A stretch of DNA of 64,000 nucleotides from contig CP141143.1 of assembly GCA_035235625.1 (NCBI GenBank), positions 30,948,592-31,012,591 of the forward strand. The letters are read 5' to 3'. The position numbers were made by a program, and so were the translations under genes. Position 1 is the stretch's first letter. Each line of letters starts with the position of its first letter. This stretch comes from Saururus chinensis. Lineage: Eukaryota > Streptophyta > Magnoliopsida > Piperales > Saururaceae. The notes beneath the pieces were generated by a model, which was not told the origin of the DNA, did not search any database, and worked only from the letters and a program-made list of their open reading frames with translations. Of this stretch, positions 24,220 through 34,609 are shown one piece after another.

Positions 24220-24409
24220 TTTATATGAGCCCGGGCTCATACGCGCCTACGTGAGCCCGGGCTCTATGAGCCGTTGGATTTACATCCGGTGGCCCATAAT
24301 ACTCACGGGTTTAAATATCTGTGAGTATTATGGGCTACCGGATGTAAATCCGACAGTCCATAAAACCTAGACTCACGTAGGTGTATATGAGCCCGGGTTT
24401 AAATAAACT
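24220..24409. mobile_element. foldback MITE, copy 2
   Basis: Same hairpin family as 16221-16394: outer GAGCCCGGGCTCAT arms, inner CCGGTGGCCCATAATACTCAC pairing with GTGAGTATTATGGGC, and the GGATTTACATCC core. This copy keeps the outer GAGCCCGGG on both sides. It lies about 330 bp downstream of the GDSL stop codon. Confidence 0.85.
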
Positions 24410-24535
24410 TTTCCCAAACACGGCATATTTATGAGATGAGAATCACATTTGCTGAAGAAATTCGCCTTTATTTTGACAATAATAGTTCTAGAAGAATGGA
24501 ATTCTCATCTCTCATTCCGAATGTTCTCTCCGTTG

Positions 24536-24856
24536 CAGTGTTTTAAAAACGTGCCTGGCCACTAACCTATAATGGCGTCCGGGTTTTCGCAGTTTTGACT
24601 TACATCTATGTATAAACCCGATTTGACCGAGTTCTTATATCTAAATGACCCGGCCTATAAAATTATCTGAGTCAGGTCAGACTAGGAGTTTTTATAAATA
24701 AATGAGCCCGGCCTATAAAATTGTCCGAACAGGTCAGACCAGGTTTTTAAACGGTTCCATTTGACCGAGTTTTTTCAACTAAATGACCTGGCTTACAAAA
24801 TTGACTGAGTCATGTCAGACCGGGTGCGACCAAATTGGCCGGTTTATAAAACAGTG
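24536..24856. mobile_element. short TIR element with internal triplicated block
   Basis: Begins CAGTGTTTTAAAAACG, and its inverted end begins CACTGTTTTATAAACCGG; similar ends are common on plant hAT-like MITEs. Inside, a block of roughly 50-130 bp spacing, with 'aaatgacccggcctataaaatt...gtcagac', occurs three times (about 24645, 24702 and 24781). No open frame. No clear 8-bp duplication. Confidence 0.6.
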
Positions 24857-25044
24857 TTCCAGCATGGTGATCCTCCGTATGTATATGATAGTTACACCCC
24901 TTAATTAGATGATACTTATTACTTTATATTCCCTTAGTCCTGTATTAATAACTCCATTTCTACTTTTTCTTATTTTTATCAAGAGGTAATCACGTGCATC
25001 TCACAATATTTCTCTATGCGGTGTAGCCCTCTTTTTCTCCACAA

Positions 25045-25320
25045 TTGCTCGCCATCTTCATCACCAACGACGGGGCCTTCAAGGCGGGTGACGTATTGGA
25101 TGTGAGCAAGCTCTCTAACACCGAGCAAGTGGTGCTGCTCCTCTACCACGCTATTCCCGGCTACAACCCCACCGGCAACCTCAAGACTGTCGGCGCTAAG
25201 CCCTTCTCCACCCCCACCTCCAACAGCACCACCAAGTACAAGCTCTGCGCCACTGCCGCAAGCGACAATGTCACCCTCCACACCGACATCGTAAACTCCC
25301 GTGTCGCTGTGGATCATCAT
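25045..25320 (+). pseudogene. fasciclin-like arabinogalactan protein fragment
   Basis: The + frame starting at 25045 reads an incomplete fasciclin (FAS1) domain: FITNDGAFKAGDVLD, then VVLLLYHAIPGYNPTGNLKT, then a T/S-rich segment and NVTLHTDIVNSRV. The YHxxPxY core and spacing fit plant FLA proteins, which are GPI-anchored cell-wall or plasma-membrane glycoproteins. The N-terminal signal sequence, the second half of the domain, the Pro/Ala-rich region and the GPI signal are all missing. After about 25310 the similarity stops and, within some 80 bp, a different gene fragment begins. Codon use is GC-rich, unlike the AT-rich surroundings, which suggests a relatively recent copy. Confidence 0.75.
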
Positions 25321-25345
25321 TGTCGTCATCAAGCTCCTGATGTGA

Positions 25346-25984
25346 ATGACGGTTCCATCAACCACTGTACGAGTCCAATTAGCCCCACTCCCACTCACGA
25401 TGACATGCAGGAATGCATGTGGGAGCATCAACATCAACTACCCCTTCAAACTAGAGGAAGGGTGTGGGGCGCCTGAGTATCGTGGTGTGCTCAATTGTAC
25501 TTGCAGTGGTGACCTCTTCTTCCAAGCCCCCTCGAGTAGCTACCGTGTCCGGTCCATCGGCTATGACCATTAAAGCATGGTCATCTTCGACCTGGGCATG
25601 TCCACCTGCACCGTACTGCAGTCGCACCGCGACCTCACCATGTCCAACATCCAATTGGTCATGGTCTAGCCCTCCCCAGACATCGTCTTTGCCCTGCTCA
25701 ACTGTTCGATCGACTCCCTCGTTCTCAACCACTATAGGTCCCTCTGCTTCAATGTCTCCGACCACTCCTACGACGAGCTCTATGGAGGGTGCACCCCTTT
25801 TCGAGTTTTCCGAGTGGGGATGACGGGAGTGTACCCATTGTGCTGCTTCACCAAGTACAACATTGTTAAGTTCATGAACATCCTCAACTGCACACACTAC
25901 ACCATTGTCTATGATATGGATAACATGAAGGGCATCGGCCCACTGGACTGGTCCTATCTGTTACTCCCTGACTTTTTAGATTAA
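25346..25984 (+). pseudogene. GUB_WAK-type wall-associated receptor domain, two stops
   Basis: One continuous + frame of 213 codons carries the galacturonan-binding signature CRNACGSININYPFKLEEG, then further cysteine-bearing segments (VLNCTCSGDLFFQAP, FALLNCSIDS, LYGGCTPFRVFRVG, YPLCCFTKYN, ILNCTHYT) and ends ...GIGPLDWSY then TAA. It is interrupted only by TAA at 25571-25573 and TAG near 25669, with no frameshift. Proteins of this type are the extracellular part of WAK/LRK10L-like receptors that bind pectin at the cell wall. No transmembrane or kinase segment follows; repeat D copy 2 starts at once. Recent decay is inferred from the preserved frame. It is fused in tandem to an FLA fragment. 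Confidence 0.8.
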
Positions 25985-27645
25985 ATCTAAAGTTGGAGTT
26001 TTGTAAAATAAAAAATAGGCCAAGATCAACCCGTGCACAAAAGAGTAACTATTTAATTCACATAATTACAAAATAAGGCCTATCGTGCCTTAACAAGATC
26101 AAAGTCGCGCACATCCAAAATTAATACATAACAAAATAACATGATAAAGTAAATAAAAAAAACGTAGATCTCTCGAAGTCTATGGGCAATCTTCATTAAT
26201 ATCATCTTCTTCGGTCAGACCTACACTGTCTAGGGGTGGGTGAGTATAACTATACTCAATACATAGAGTTAAATTCTATTAGCATACTAAAACATAAAGC
26301 ATAATTAAATATACATAAATATTCTCATAATAATGAATATTCAAAAGTCGACTTCAAAATAATATTATCGACCAACCGAATCTAATGCACTTCTTATAAA
26401 AAAAATTAGACAAAATAGTTCTTCACAGAATCCGGTAAACTTGGATAATTCATTCATAGGCAGAATTTGATAAATAATTCAAAATCGGATAAAACATCAT
26501 TCACAGAATGTCGCCAATACCCGAGCAACATACACTAGTGCCCGTAGGGCAACAGGATCAGAATGAAGAGGATATTCCCATGATATATCCAACTTCATGG
26601 GCATGTCGTATTCTATAATAAGTGGTACCTAGGAGTCATAACTCCGATAACTTTTAGGCTTTATACCAAATAACTACCCTTCAAATCCGGTCATAATCAT
26701 TCATAAATGTAATTTAAATAATAATAATAATCATAAAGTACGTATCATGATAAAATCCATCTTAGAGGTGTACGATATGCTATTATCTTAGTGTTCGCTC
26801 GACCTCTAATAAATATCATCATTTTTTAAAATAATATTTATTATAAGAGACAAATAAATCACAAAATAAAATACCTAGTCATAGCACAAAATTAGAAGTT
26901 AAAGCCACCTACCCTCATTAAGCCTACGTTTGTGGTTGGCTTAAAAGCGGAGGGCGGCACCTCCCCTTGCGCGGAGATAGTTTCCTCGTCCGGTTCGGAT
27001 GAGGCAAGCAAAACCCCCCAGTGCTGGGATAGTCTCCTCGTTCGGCTCGGGTGTAGCGGACAGAACCTCCCCTAGTGTCGGGACAGTCTCCTCGTCCGGC
27101 TCGGTGAGGTAGGCAAAACCTCCCCTAGCGCTAGGATAGTCTTCATTTCCAACCCGAGGGTGGCGGACATGACCTCCTATTGCCTTGAGTCATTTTTACC
27201 TTTTAGAGAAGCTATCTCAAAAAATGAAAAACTACGCGTTCAAACTTAAGTAGGTACGGTTTTTAAACAGATAAAAACGGGTAAAAAATGGTAAAAAAAC
27301 CTTACATTCAAACTTAAAAATGCACATTTATACAAAGGGGAGGAGAAGAGGAAGGGGTGAGGCGTGTTGGACCTCTGCCATCGCTCCCCTCCCCTCCCCT
27401 CCCCTCCCCTCCCCTCCCCTCCCCTCCCTGTTAAAGGGCTTTTAGATGAGCGACACCGGTTAACTGCAGAAGCCGGAATGGCTATTAAGTCCAAAAGTCA
27501 AGCTAGCCACAATAGGCTAACATATGGCTAGTAAAGTAGCCTGCTAGGGTAGGCGTAGGCAGTTCACAATTGCCACAGTGGCAATTTTACCATACTGCTC
27601 AATGCGGCAGAGTAATGGCTTGCGTTAACTTTGGCGGACGCTGAC
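25985..27645. repeat. 1.5-kb dispersed repeat D, copy 2
   Basis: Same-orientation homolog of 13216-14760, with the block order given there. It additionally contains a roughly 60-bp tandem motif at 26930-27180 ('ctcctcgtccggctcgg', 'acctcccctagtg') and a (CCCCT)n run at 27385-27429. No protein-coding domain. Confidence 0.6.
27385..27429 (+). repeat. (CCCCT)n microsatellite
   Basis: About nine CCCCT units; on the - strand this is a G-rich AGGGG array. Confidence 0.96.
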
Positions 27646-27648
27646 GCA

Positions 27649-27680
<32 letters not shown>

Positions 27681-28860
27681 TTAAAAAAATCGTTTTTTTT
27701 ACATTAAAACACCCACCCATAGGGAATATTCTATGGTGCAGTGTGCGAGCGGAAAGCTTAACCGCCGCAAGTCCACTTTCATCCATCATTCCCTCCTGTG
27801 TCTCTTTCACCAAAAATACTAATTTTAACGTGACGGATACTCCACCAAGTGGGAAGGAGTTTGGGCGGGGGTCAACGTGTAGTACAGCGGGAGGAAGAGA
27901 AAGGAAGCAAGAAACAAAAGCGTGAAAGGATAGATCATCCATCGATTGAAGCTGCTTGATGAGGCCATCGCGATTTGGGCAAAAATCCAAATTTGTCGTG
28001 TGCCATTTCATTGTCAACGAAGCTTTATCTTTATCTTCATCGTGATCGCTCATCGTCTTTTACTCTCCCTTTTGCTCTTTCCTCATCGACTCTGTTTTGG
28101 CACATCTTAGATTTCCCGTTATGGTTTCCATTCGTTGTTTTAGGGGTTGTAAAAAAATAAGTCGAAAAATAAGTTTTCCTATAAAATAACTCTGAACCTT
28201 GTTAGGGGTTTTAAAAAATTTTAAAATAGAAAATTTTATTTTTCCGACCCCAGAAAAAGTGGGTGGAAATGTGGGATTTATTTTCTGACCCTATGAAAAC
28301 TATTTTTCTGAGCGTCGAGTTTCTTCTTCGCTTCGCCTCTCATCCTCTCTTGCTTCTCGGTTTCAGCCGCCTTCGGCCCTCAGGGCTCTATCCTAATCTT
28401 CTTTGACTCCGACGTAGGCTAAGGAGCTCAGTCCCGGCTCCAGTCATCTTTGCGCTTTAAGCCCCCGGCACCCGCACTTCCACCGGAACGAACCATTCTC
28501 TTCAGCTTTTTGCCCATTTCCGGCCGTCTTCTCAAGCCGTTCATCAATCTGGCGGCCACTGCCTCAGATACTTCATAGGTCTGTTATCGTTTCCTTCTAT
28601 TTTCACGATTTTAATGGGTTACCCCATTTTTTTGTCTTCGACTCCGACGTAGGCTAGGAGCCGGAGTTGGGACTGTTATTGCTGAGGGCCCGTTTGGTTT
28701 TGCTTAGAACTGTTGGATTTTATTTAGCTGTTGCCTTATTAGTATTGCTTATTACGCCAAAACGAGCTCTGTGTGATGTCTACTATATTTTAGTGTTATT
28801 AACCATGAAGTTCTGCTTCTGTTAGTTCTATGGTTCACTGAAAGTTCCTTACCTTTTTTA
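27646..28860. other. no gene assigned; A-rich hAT-like end near 28197
   Basis: An (AAT)n/(ATT)n palindrome is at 27647-27682. A GTTAGGGGTTTT terminus at about 28200 is mirrored at about 32660. A short diverged duplication ('gactccgacgtaggcta') is at about 28405 and 28642. The CT-rich 28320-28560 could be a 5' leader of an unidentified transcript. The open frame at 27625-28053 (-) has no recognised domain. Confidence 0.4.
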
Positions 28861-29034
28861 GATAAAATTCCATATGTTGAGTATGGGGATTGTGTGGTAT
28901 TTAACAATGAGAAGGGTGGAGTTATAGAAAGTCTTAAAGAAGATGACATCATTGATTTAGATTCAAAAATTGCAACCCACTCTTTCCTAGACTGGATTTC
29001 CGGTGGTCAGTTCCTGGCTTGTCCGAAGTCCAAG
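28861..29034 (+). other. exon-like open segment, function unknown
   Basis: Follows a pyrimidine tract ending in AG (28860), stays open on the + strand and ends CCAAG|GTATCT. It encodes an acidic stretch with PYVEYGDCVVFNNEKGG near the start and LDWISGGQFLACPKSK at the end. The composition looks protein-coding rather than repeat. I do not recognise the family, and no start codon or partner exon could be tied to it with confidence. Confidence 0.35.
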
Positions 29035-29347
29035 GTATCTTCTGTAAAAATATTCCTTGTCTTTGTGTTTTCGTAGAAGCATCTTCATGTATTTCTAAAA
29101 TTTCAACTGTGTTATTAGAACAATTGATGCAAATGTTGTTTACATGCAAATGTTGCAGCAATTTTCTGAAGGCAGAATGGGAGTTCGTAATAATATTAAA
29201 TAGATTCAGATTGTTTGATAGAATACAACTACCTGTGAAATTGTATTCTATCAAACAATCCCACACCAGATAGTTTAATTTCAATCTCATGCCGGTATTG
29301 GTAAAAACTATATAGGGTTGTTTAAAGTTAGTTTATCTTAGCCCTGA

Positions 29348-29374
29348 AGACAGAGGATTTCTTATCCAGTTGTA
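29348..29374 (+). repeat. 27-bp direct repeat, left copy (partner 29936-29962)
   Basis: 27 bp starting AGACAGAGGATTTCTTATCC recur exactly at 29936-29962. Together they bracket a 561-bp block that contains the COX7a-like exon. Confidence 0.92.
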
Positions 29375-29435
29375 ACCTAAAGCAGAAATTTCAGTTAAAT
29401 GAATTAGTAGAACAAGCTAAGTAAATAAACCTTAC

Positions 29436-29598
29436 AATCATAAAACAACAAGTTGCAGCAAATGCTATAGGGATGGCCACAGAGGTAATTTTGTCAAATG
29501 GTCCCTTCAAATAAGTGTGCTTAGACATGTTCTGGAAATATTTTTGCCTTTGAAGAAGCTTCTCTCTAGGGTAGAAAGGTGGTTCCGCCTCTGTCATC
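29436..29598 (-). pseudogene. isolated exon of cytochrome c oxidase subunit 7a-like protein
   Basis: The - strand reads, after a splice acceptor TTTTGATGCAG|G, an ATG at 29597-29595 and 54 codons. They contain FYPREKLLQRQKYFQN, HTYLKGPFDKITSVAIPIAF and the start of a single membrane helix, then a donor ATT|GTAAGG in phase 0. This matches the small plant mitochondrial COX7a-type subunit of respiratory complex IV (about 65-70 residues), whose last 12-15 residues (GxGIYNM...) should lie in the next exon. About 60 bp further on, an acceptor-like GCTTTAG is present. However, the block ends there at a 27-bp direct repeat and no fitting terminal exon is visible nearby. It is therefore called a captured or inserted gene fragment. 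A live gene with a distant last exon is the alternative. Confidence 0.65.
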
Positions 29599-29962
29599 CT
29601 GCATCAAAAGAAAAAATTCAATTCATGTGTTTAAAAATTTCAGTCCTCTTATTTGATAACGTCCCCTTTTGCAGCATCGAGTTATCTATTGTTGAAGACA
29701 AAGCAATAATCAAAACAAAGTCAAATAATACTACTACACTTAACTAAGAAAGGTTGATCTGTAAATTAAAATTAAGACATAACTATGACAATAACATAAA
29801 ATAGAGTGCGAGTGCAAGCATCATATGGCACTTAACGTGTGATAAGCATGAAGGCAATAAGAATAGATAATATGCATCGTATGGGATAGTGTTGCCCGGT
29901 GCCATGACCCATGAGCTATATCCAGAGGATTAATAAGACAGAGGATTTCTTATCCAGTTGTA

Positions 29963-31298
29963 TCCTCTAATAGTACTTGATACTTAGCCGCGATTAATTC
30001 ACTAATTGTATTATCTTATTTCTCCTTAAATGCAAATTAGACTTCTTCTTTTTACTAAATTATACCTTCATTGAGTGCCTTTAAGAGTACCTTTTCTTGC
30101 ATTAGATAGTTTGCTACATTTATGTCAGAGATACATGTGTATCGTCATCACCACATTCCAGTTACAGAGTTTAAGTATTATGTCACATTATATTTTAAGT
30201 ATTCCAGGCTGTCCATGTTGCATGCACAAGGCTATGCATTGTAAGTAAAAATCATGAATGCCTTCCATGTTCGCTGTACTTGATATTCCTCAAGGCCTGT
30301 ATACCTTATTAGCATTACAGTGCAGGATTTTTATCCAAGTGAATTAATGATCTTGCCTTATCGGTCCATATGCAAAACTCATTCATTCATTAGCGTAAGA
30401 TGGGGTTGAATAAATTTGTGAGGCATGTATTTCCATGGTCACAGAATGAAGAAAATTGAATTGATTATGCCGTAGACGAAATAGCATAAATTTTTAAAAC
30501 TGTAAGCTTGATAAGAGTATAAATTTTGTATTCCAAATTTTTTTGTGTTTTTTCATTAATATGGGCCAAAAGGATTATTAATAGGTAAAGTTAGCCACTG
30601 AAGCTCCAGTCGTCAGATCATGGTATATATGAGAAAGCTGTGGCTCTGGGCCTCTGGCTATACAAGCTAATAATATGCAAGTTGAATATATAATAATAGT
30701 TGATGGCCTTTTATACTGAATTTATGATGTACCTATATTCAACTGAAAAAGAACTTGGCCTGCATTTGTCCAAGATGAACTCCATTACTATATTATATAA
30801 TTGGTTTTGGTTTCTACTTAGAATTAGAAGCAGCACTAGACATTTATTGTCGGATTGGGATGCCCTGTGTTTTTGCAATGCCGAAATGTGTTAAGTTGAA
30901 ATTTGAAAATAAAGATGGATTTAAGATGATGTAGAAGTTTCTTAGTTTCAGAATATAGAGCAGACGAGAGATTCATAGGGATCAGAACAGAGGTAAATCA
31001 AGGGCATTTTGAGTTTCAATTCTCTGTGGAATTTGGAAGTTGGACTCATGGAAATTTGAGTTTCCTATCAAATACTATCAGTGGGAACATAATCAAGAAA
31101 GAGGCCAAAAGTGGGTGGACTGTAGTGGCCAGCGGATATAATAACTCATTTCATCCACTGTTAGGGGATTTTGATCACTGTTTGACCATATAACTGGTGC
31201 AGTAAGGCCATTTATTTCATCTAGCTTATATTTAATTCTAAAAGTTTTGCTTTACATATCTCTTGATGCAGTCCATTGGAAATATTTGCTACAGTAAG
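29963..31298. other. no gene recognised
   Basis: AT-rich sequence with no domain-bearing frame. The 64-codon frame at 30700-30894 (+) has no recognised features. No repeat matching elsewhere in the window was noticed. Confidence 0.4.
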
Positions 31299-31441
31299 GC
31301 CAGATGTGTGTGTAAGTTAAAAGCGGTGCATTTATAGTTTGGTTTTTAGTCAAATTTTGGCCAAATGTGTGTGTAAGTTAAAAGCGGTGCATTTATAGTT
31401 TGGTTTTTAGTCAAATTTTGGCCAGATGTGTGTGTAAGTTC
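31299..31441 (+). repeat. 61-bp tandem duplication plus partial third unit
   Basis: The anchor GCCAGATGTGTGTGTAAG or its one-base variant occurs at 31299, 31360 and 31421. The first two units are almost identical over 61 bp and the third covers about 20 bp. Recent slippage or replication repair is likely. Confidence 0.93.
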
Positions 31442-31623
31442 AATTTTGCTCAAGGATGTGTGTAAGGATGGATATCATGTTATCACATATTGCCTTAAAT
31501 CCACTGTGGCAGCAAAGAAAGATTAGCTTGTTTTGAGGTTGGCTTCTGGGGAACTTACTCCACCATATTTATTTTATCTAACCTATTACTAATGTTGGGT
31601 TGTTGTGTATCTTTCTTCTGCAG

Positions 31624-31743
31624 CAAAATATGGGAAAGTTGTGTGCCCAGTTGTTCGAGATGAGAATGGAAGCATTGGAGATGCTTATGATCCAAGACAC
31701 ATAATCCGTAACACTATTTGTGCCACAAGCTGCTCAACCTAAC
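31624..31743 (+). other. exon-like open segment, function unknown
   Basis: After a good acceptor (TTCTTCTGCAG) one frame stays open for about 38 codons: KYGKVVCPVVRDENGSIGDA then YDPRHIIRNTI, ending in a TAA. It may be the last exon of the transcript suggested at 28861-29034, since both are + strand and non-repetitive in character, but the link is inference and the family is not recognised. A CACTA-like terminus starts 23 bp downstream. Confidence 0.35.
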
Positions 31744-31765
31744 AACAGTTTTTAAAGAAATGTTG

Positions 31766-32495
31766 CACTAAAACAAGAAAAAATAGAAAGAGACTCAACA
31801 AAGTTAAATAGGGATATGTCACATGCAAAGCACGCACATGGACCTGCCAGAATGCCTTAACATTTTACCTATCACAGTTGCAACATATTGAGGAACGTAT
31901 TGATGTATACCTGCTTCGAAGGGGATTTTAAATTGTAATTGAGATACGATTGTATTGATATAATAAGAAATTATAAATGTAATTTTTGTTTCTATTTAGC
32001 ATACCATTTTTTTATTTTTCATTCATTAGCGATGCTCGCATGAGCGTCCCTAATGGTTCCTATATTAGCGACGCTCATATGCGTCGCTAATAGTCCAATT
32101 AGCGACTCTCCCTTAGCATCGCTACTATTTACTTTTACATTCATTGAATAGCGACGCTTTGTAAGCGTCTCTAATAATCATATTAGCGATACTTATAAAA
32201 TGTCGCTAATAGTTGATGCTTTATTCTTAAATAGTGACGCTTGCAAAGTGTCACTAATATAATTATTAGCGACACTTTGTATGAGTGTCGCTAATATATA
32301 TCTTTAATCAAAATGTTGCTAATACTTATTATTAGCGACATAAATATAATAGCTACTAGTTTTTATTATTAGTAACAAAATTAAAACCGTTGCTAATACT
32401 TTAAAAAAAGGACAAATAAAAAGGTTACTTCATTAAAAAAATATGTAAAAGGACATAAATATGGTATTCTCTATTAACAAAGTTTTTTTATCTAG
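31766..32495. mobile_element. CACTA-like non-autonomous remnant with subterminal repeats
   Basis: Begins CACTAAAACAAGAAAAAA at 31766. From 32025 to about 32395 it carries some ten copies of TTAGCGACG in both orientations, several joined as palindromes (for example TTAGCGACGCTCATATGCG followed by TCGCTAA). Dense inverted short motifs near an end are typical of CACTA (En/Spm) subterminal regions, where the transposase binds. The opposite terminus is degenerate (TTTTTTTATCTAGTA near 32485). No transposase gene. Confidence 0.5.
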
Positions 32496-32509
32496 TAATT
32501 TTTTAAAAA

Positions 32510-32668
32510 TATATATTAAAAGTTTTCCTAGAAAATTTTTTAAATAAATCCCGAACCATGGAAATATCAATTTTTATGACAATTTATTTCCATAGAAATA
32601 TAATTTTCCTAGGAAGTTGCTTTTCCTGGAAAATTTTTTTTTTCCAAAACCCCTAACAGGCCCTTAGT
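32510..32668 (-). mobile_element. A-rich hAT-like terminus
   Basis: Read on the - strand: AAGGGCCTGTTAGGGGTTTT, an A-run, then alternating TTTTCC/GGAAAA blocks able to fold. The beginning resembles 28197-28240 read on the + strand (CTTGTTAGGGGTTTTAAAAA). The two could be the ends of one 4.5-kb element or two unrelated copies of a common terminus. Confidence 0.4.
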
Positions 32669-32827
32669 TTTTTATCGATATGGTGAAATAGGTTCCGGGC
32701 AAAACAGGTGGCGTCTGGATTATGGGCTCATGGACGAAGTTCAAGCCTTTGATGATTTCGTCCGGGCACCTCACTTTGTCAGCGGTCAATCGCTTGGACG
32801 CTACTTTTTATCTTTTGAGTTTGTTTC

Positions 32828-33512
32828 TGTTGGGATTGTCACATAAAAGAAGACAATTGAACATTAAAAATAATTATGAAGCAATTAATCTCACATAAAC
32901 ATATATAATCTAATATATGAATAAAAATATTAGAGAAAAAAAAATTTTGAACCCGGTTCGAGGCACGTTACATGCTGTCCTTGAAATAGATATGCCGCCT
33001 TTCGTGTATAGGCGAATTGCATTCCGTTCCCTAGATATAACGAACCATTCTGTCAGGATGATGGTGCACTTCCAATTAGACTGACTGGATCTCATTCTGA
33101 GAGATTTCTATTGCTCAATGTAAGACTCAGAAAATCAGAGAGAATAGAAGAAGTGATGTTTCAGAATTTTCTCAGAGAGCCAGAGAAAGGATTGGAAGAA
33201 GAAGAAGCGTCGTCTCTGTTTTTCGTTCTGTGAATACATATATATAAGACTCTCCAGTCGGTTTTGATAATAAAGACGCTCCCACAAAGCCAAAACGGCC
33301 GAAACGGCTAAGTTAAAATCACTGTCATTATTCGAAGAGATGCAATTTATCAAGCCAAAACGGCTCGTTTATCATAACCATCACGAGTTAGCCAAAATGG
33401 CTGATTTTCCTCTGGCTAATTAATCATAACCGTCACGAGCTAAAATGCGTTCGGTTTATTCCAAGTCAAACAAAATGGCTGGACCTAGTTTTATATCAAT
33501 TAAAATACAACA
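32828..33512 (-). repeat. 3' LTR of the copia element
   Basis: TG...CA unit matching 43023-43722 throughout, including 'gaacccggttcgagg', 'ctgtcaggatgatggtgcac' and the repeated 'gccaaaacggct' motifs. It lacks a short duplication ('cagctgatttttcctctgg') present in the other LTR. A TATA-like CTTATATATATG lies near 33246 on the - strand. Confidence 0.93.
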
Positions 33513-33522
33513 ATCCCCACCA
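33513..33522 (-). other. polypurine tract
   Basis: TGGTGGGGAT on the - strand lies immediately before the 3' LTR, the expected primer site for plus-strand synthesis. Confidence 0.75.
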
Positions 33523-34090
33523 TGATTGATATAACACTAGTCCAAAAAAAATATAAGACACATGAAAGAGACATTGAGAAATAGTACTCCAAGTTTTTGG
33601 CGATAGGTACCTTGCGGGTTTGAACCTACACCTAGTTTGGTAAGCCGCCACTCTCACAAGTTTGAAGTGAATTAAGTCTTGAACTTGAACCTTAAAGCAA
33701 GAGCTTTGACAAACCTAACAGTTAGAATAACTTTCTTTTTCGAGATCATTCGGGGTAGTGCTTTACGGCCATGCTCCTTGTATCTTTTCATGTATTGCAC
33801 GTTAGAGAACAAGCCCTCGTTCTCTTTAACTGCGACCTCAATGACACTCGTATAGGTGACAGTCTCAAAGGGTAATATGCATAACAATACCCTGCTACAT
33901 AAGCCTTGACCTCATTAAGACTTTCGTCAACCTGTTTCATATGCATTAAGAGCACTCTCATCATAACACATGAATGAGCATACAATATTTAATAGTGCTC
34001 TCTCTAAGTCACGCATCAACTTGTTTTTACCTATTGAATCTTCATAGTGGGATCTCCACGCAAAGAGATTGAGTTGCTACTAACGATGAC

Positions 34091-34609
34091 TTAATCATAG
34101 GCTTTCAGCCCCATTCCCCTTGATGAGTTAAGGATTTGCCCTGCCGACAACCCTTTTGTAAACGAATCAACCAAATTATCTGCTGATCGTATAAAACTTA
34201 AGGTAATGACTCCAGAGGTAGTCAACTTGCGCAAGATTTTATATCTTAGTTCAATATGCATGACAGACCTCTTATTATGATTCTTACTCTTAACCTTATC
34301 AAGAGCTGATTGGCTATCACAATGAATCAAAATTCTAGGAATTGGCTTATTTAACCAGGGTATATCTATTAAAAGATCCCTAAGCCATTCCCCCATTCCT
34401 CCAATTTTATCAAGAGTTACCAACTCTGTATCCATATTAGATCTTGTTATCACTGTTTGTTTGGAAGATTTCCATGGAACCACCCCACCACATAGTGTAA
34501 ACACATAACCACTAGTGGCCTTAGTTTCATCAGAATCTGATATCCAATTTGCATCACTGTATCCATCTAATACAGCAGGGAACCCGAAATAATGTAAACC
34601 GTAGTTTAT
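34091..34609 (-). pseudogene. copia RNase H domain, severed from RT
   Basis: The frame reads [20 protein letters not shown] (first catalytic Asp region), [19 protein letters not shown] (Glu region), then [20 protein letters not shown] and [12 protein letters not shown], as in copia RNase H. It ends normally at 34091. On its N-terminal side the nested solo LTR begins at 34610; the rest of the protein continues at 39593 after 4983 bp. The residues that usually follow SKxQ (a conserved SxxEAE stretch) read SNMDTEL here, so activity may already have been weakened. A 3' untranslated stretch of 570 bp leads to the polypurine tract. Confidence 0.88.

Noticed and set aside
24979..25437. 152-codon - strand frame over the fasciclin fragment
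   Set aside because: Antisense shadow; the + frame has the fasciclin YHxxPxY signature, and the - frame has no recognisable motif.
25451..25897. 148-codon - strand frame over the WAK pseudogene
   Set aside because: It is antisense to a cysteine-rich GUB_WAK frame that matches a known family; the high GC third positions keep the antisense frame open by chance.
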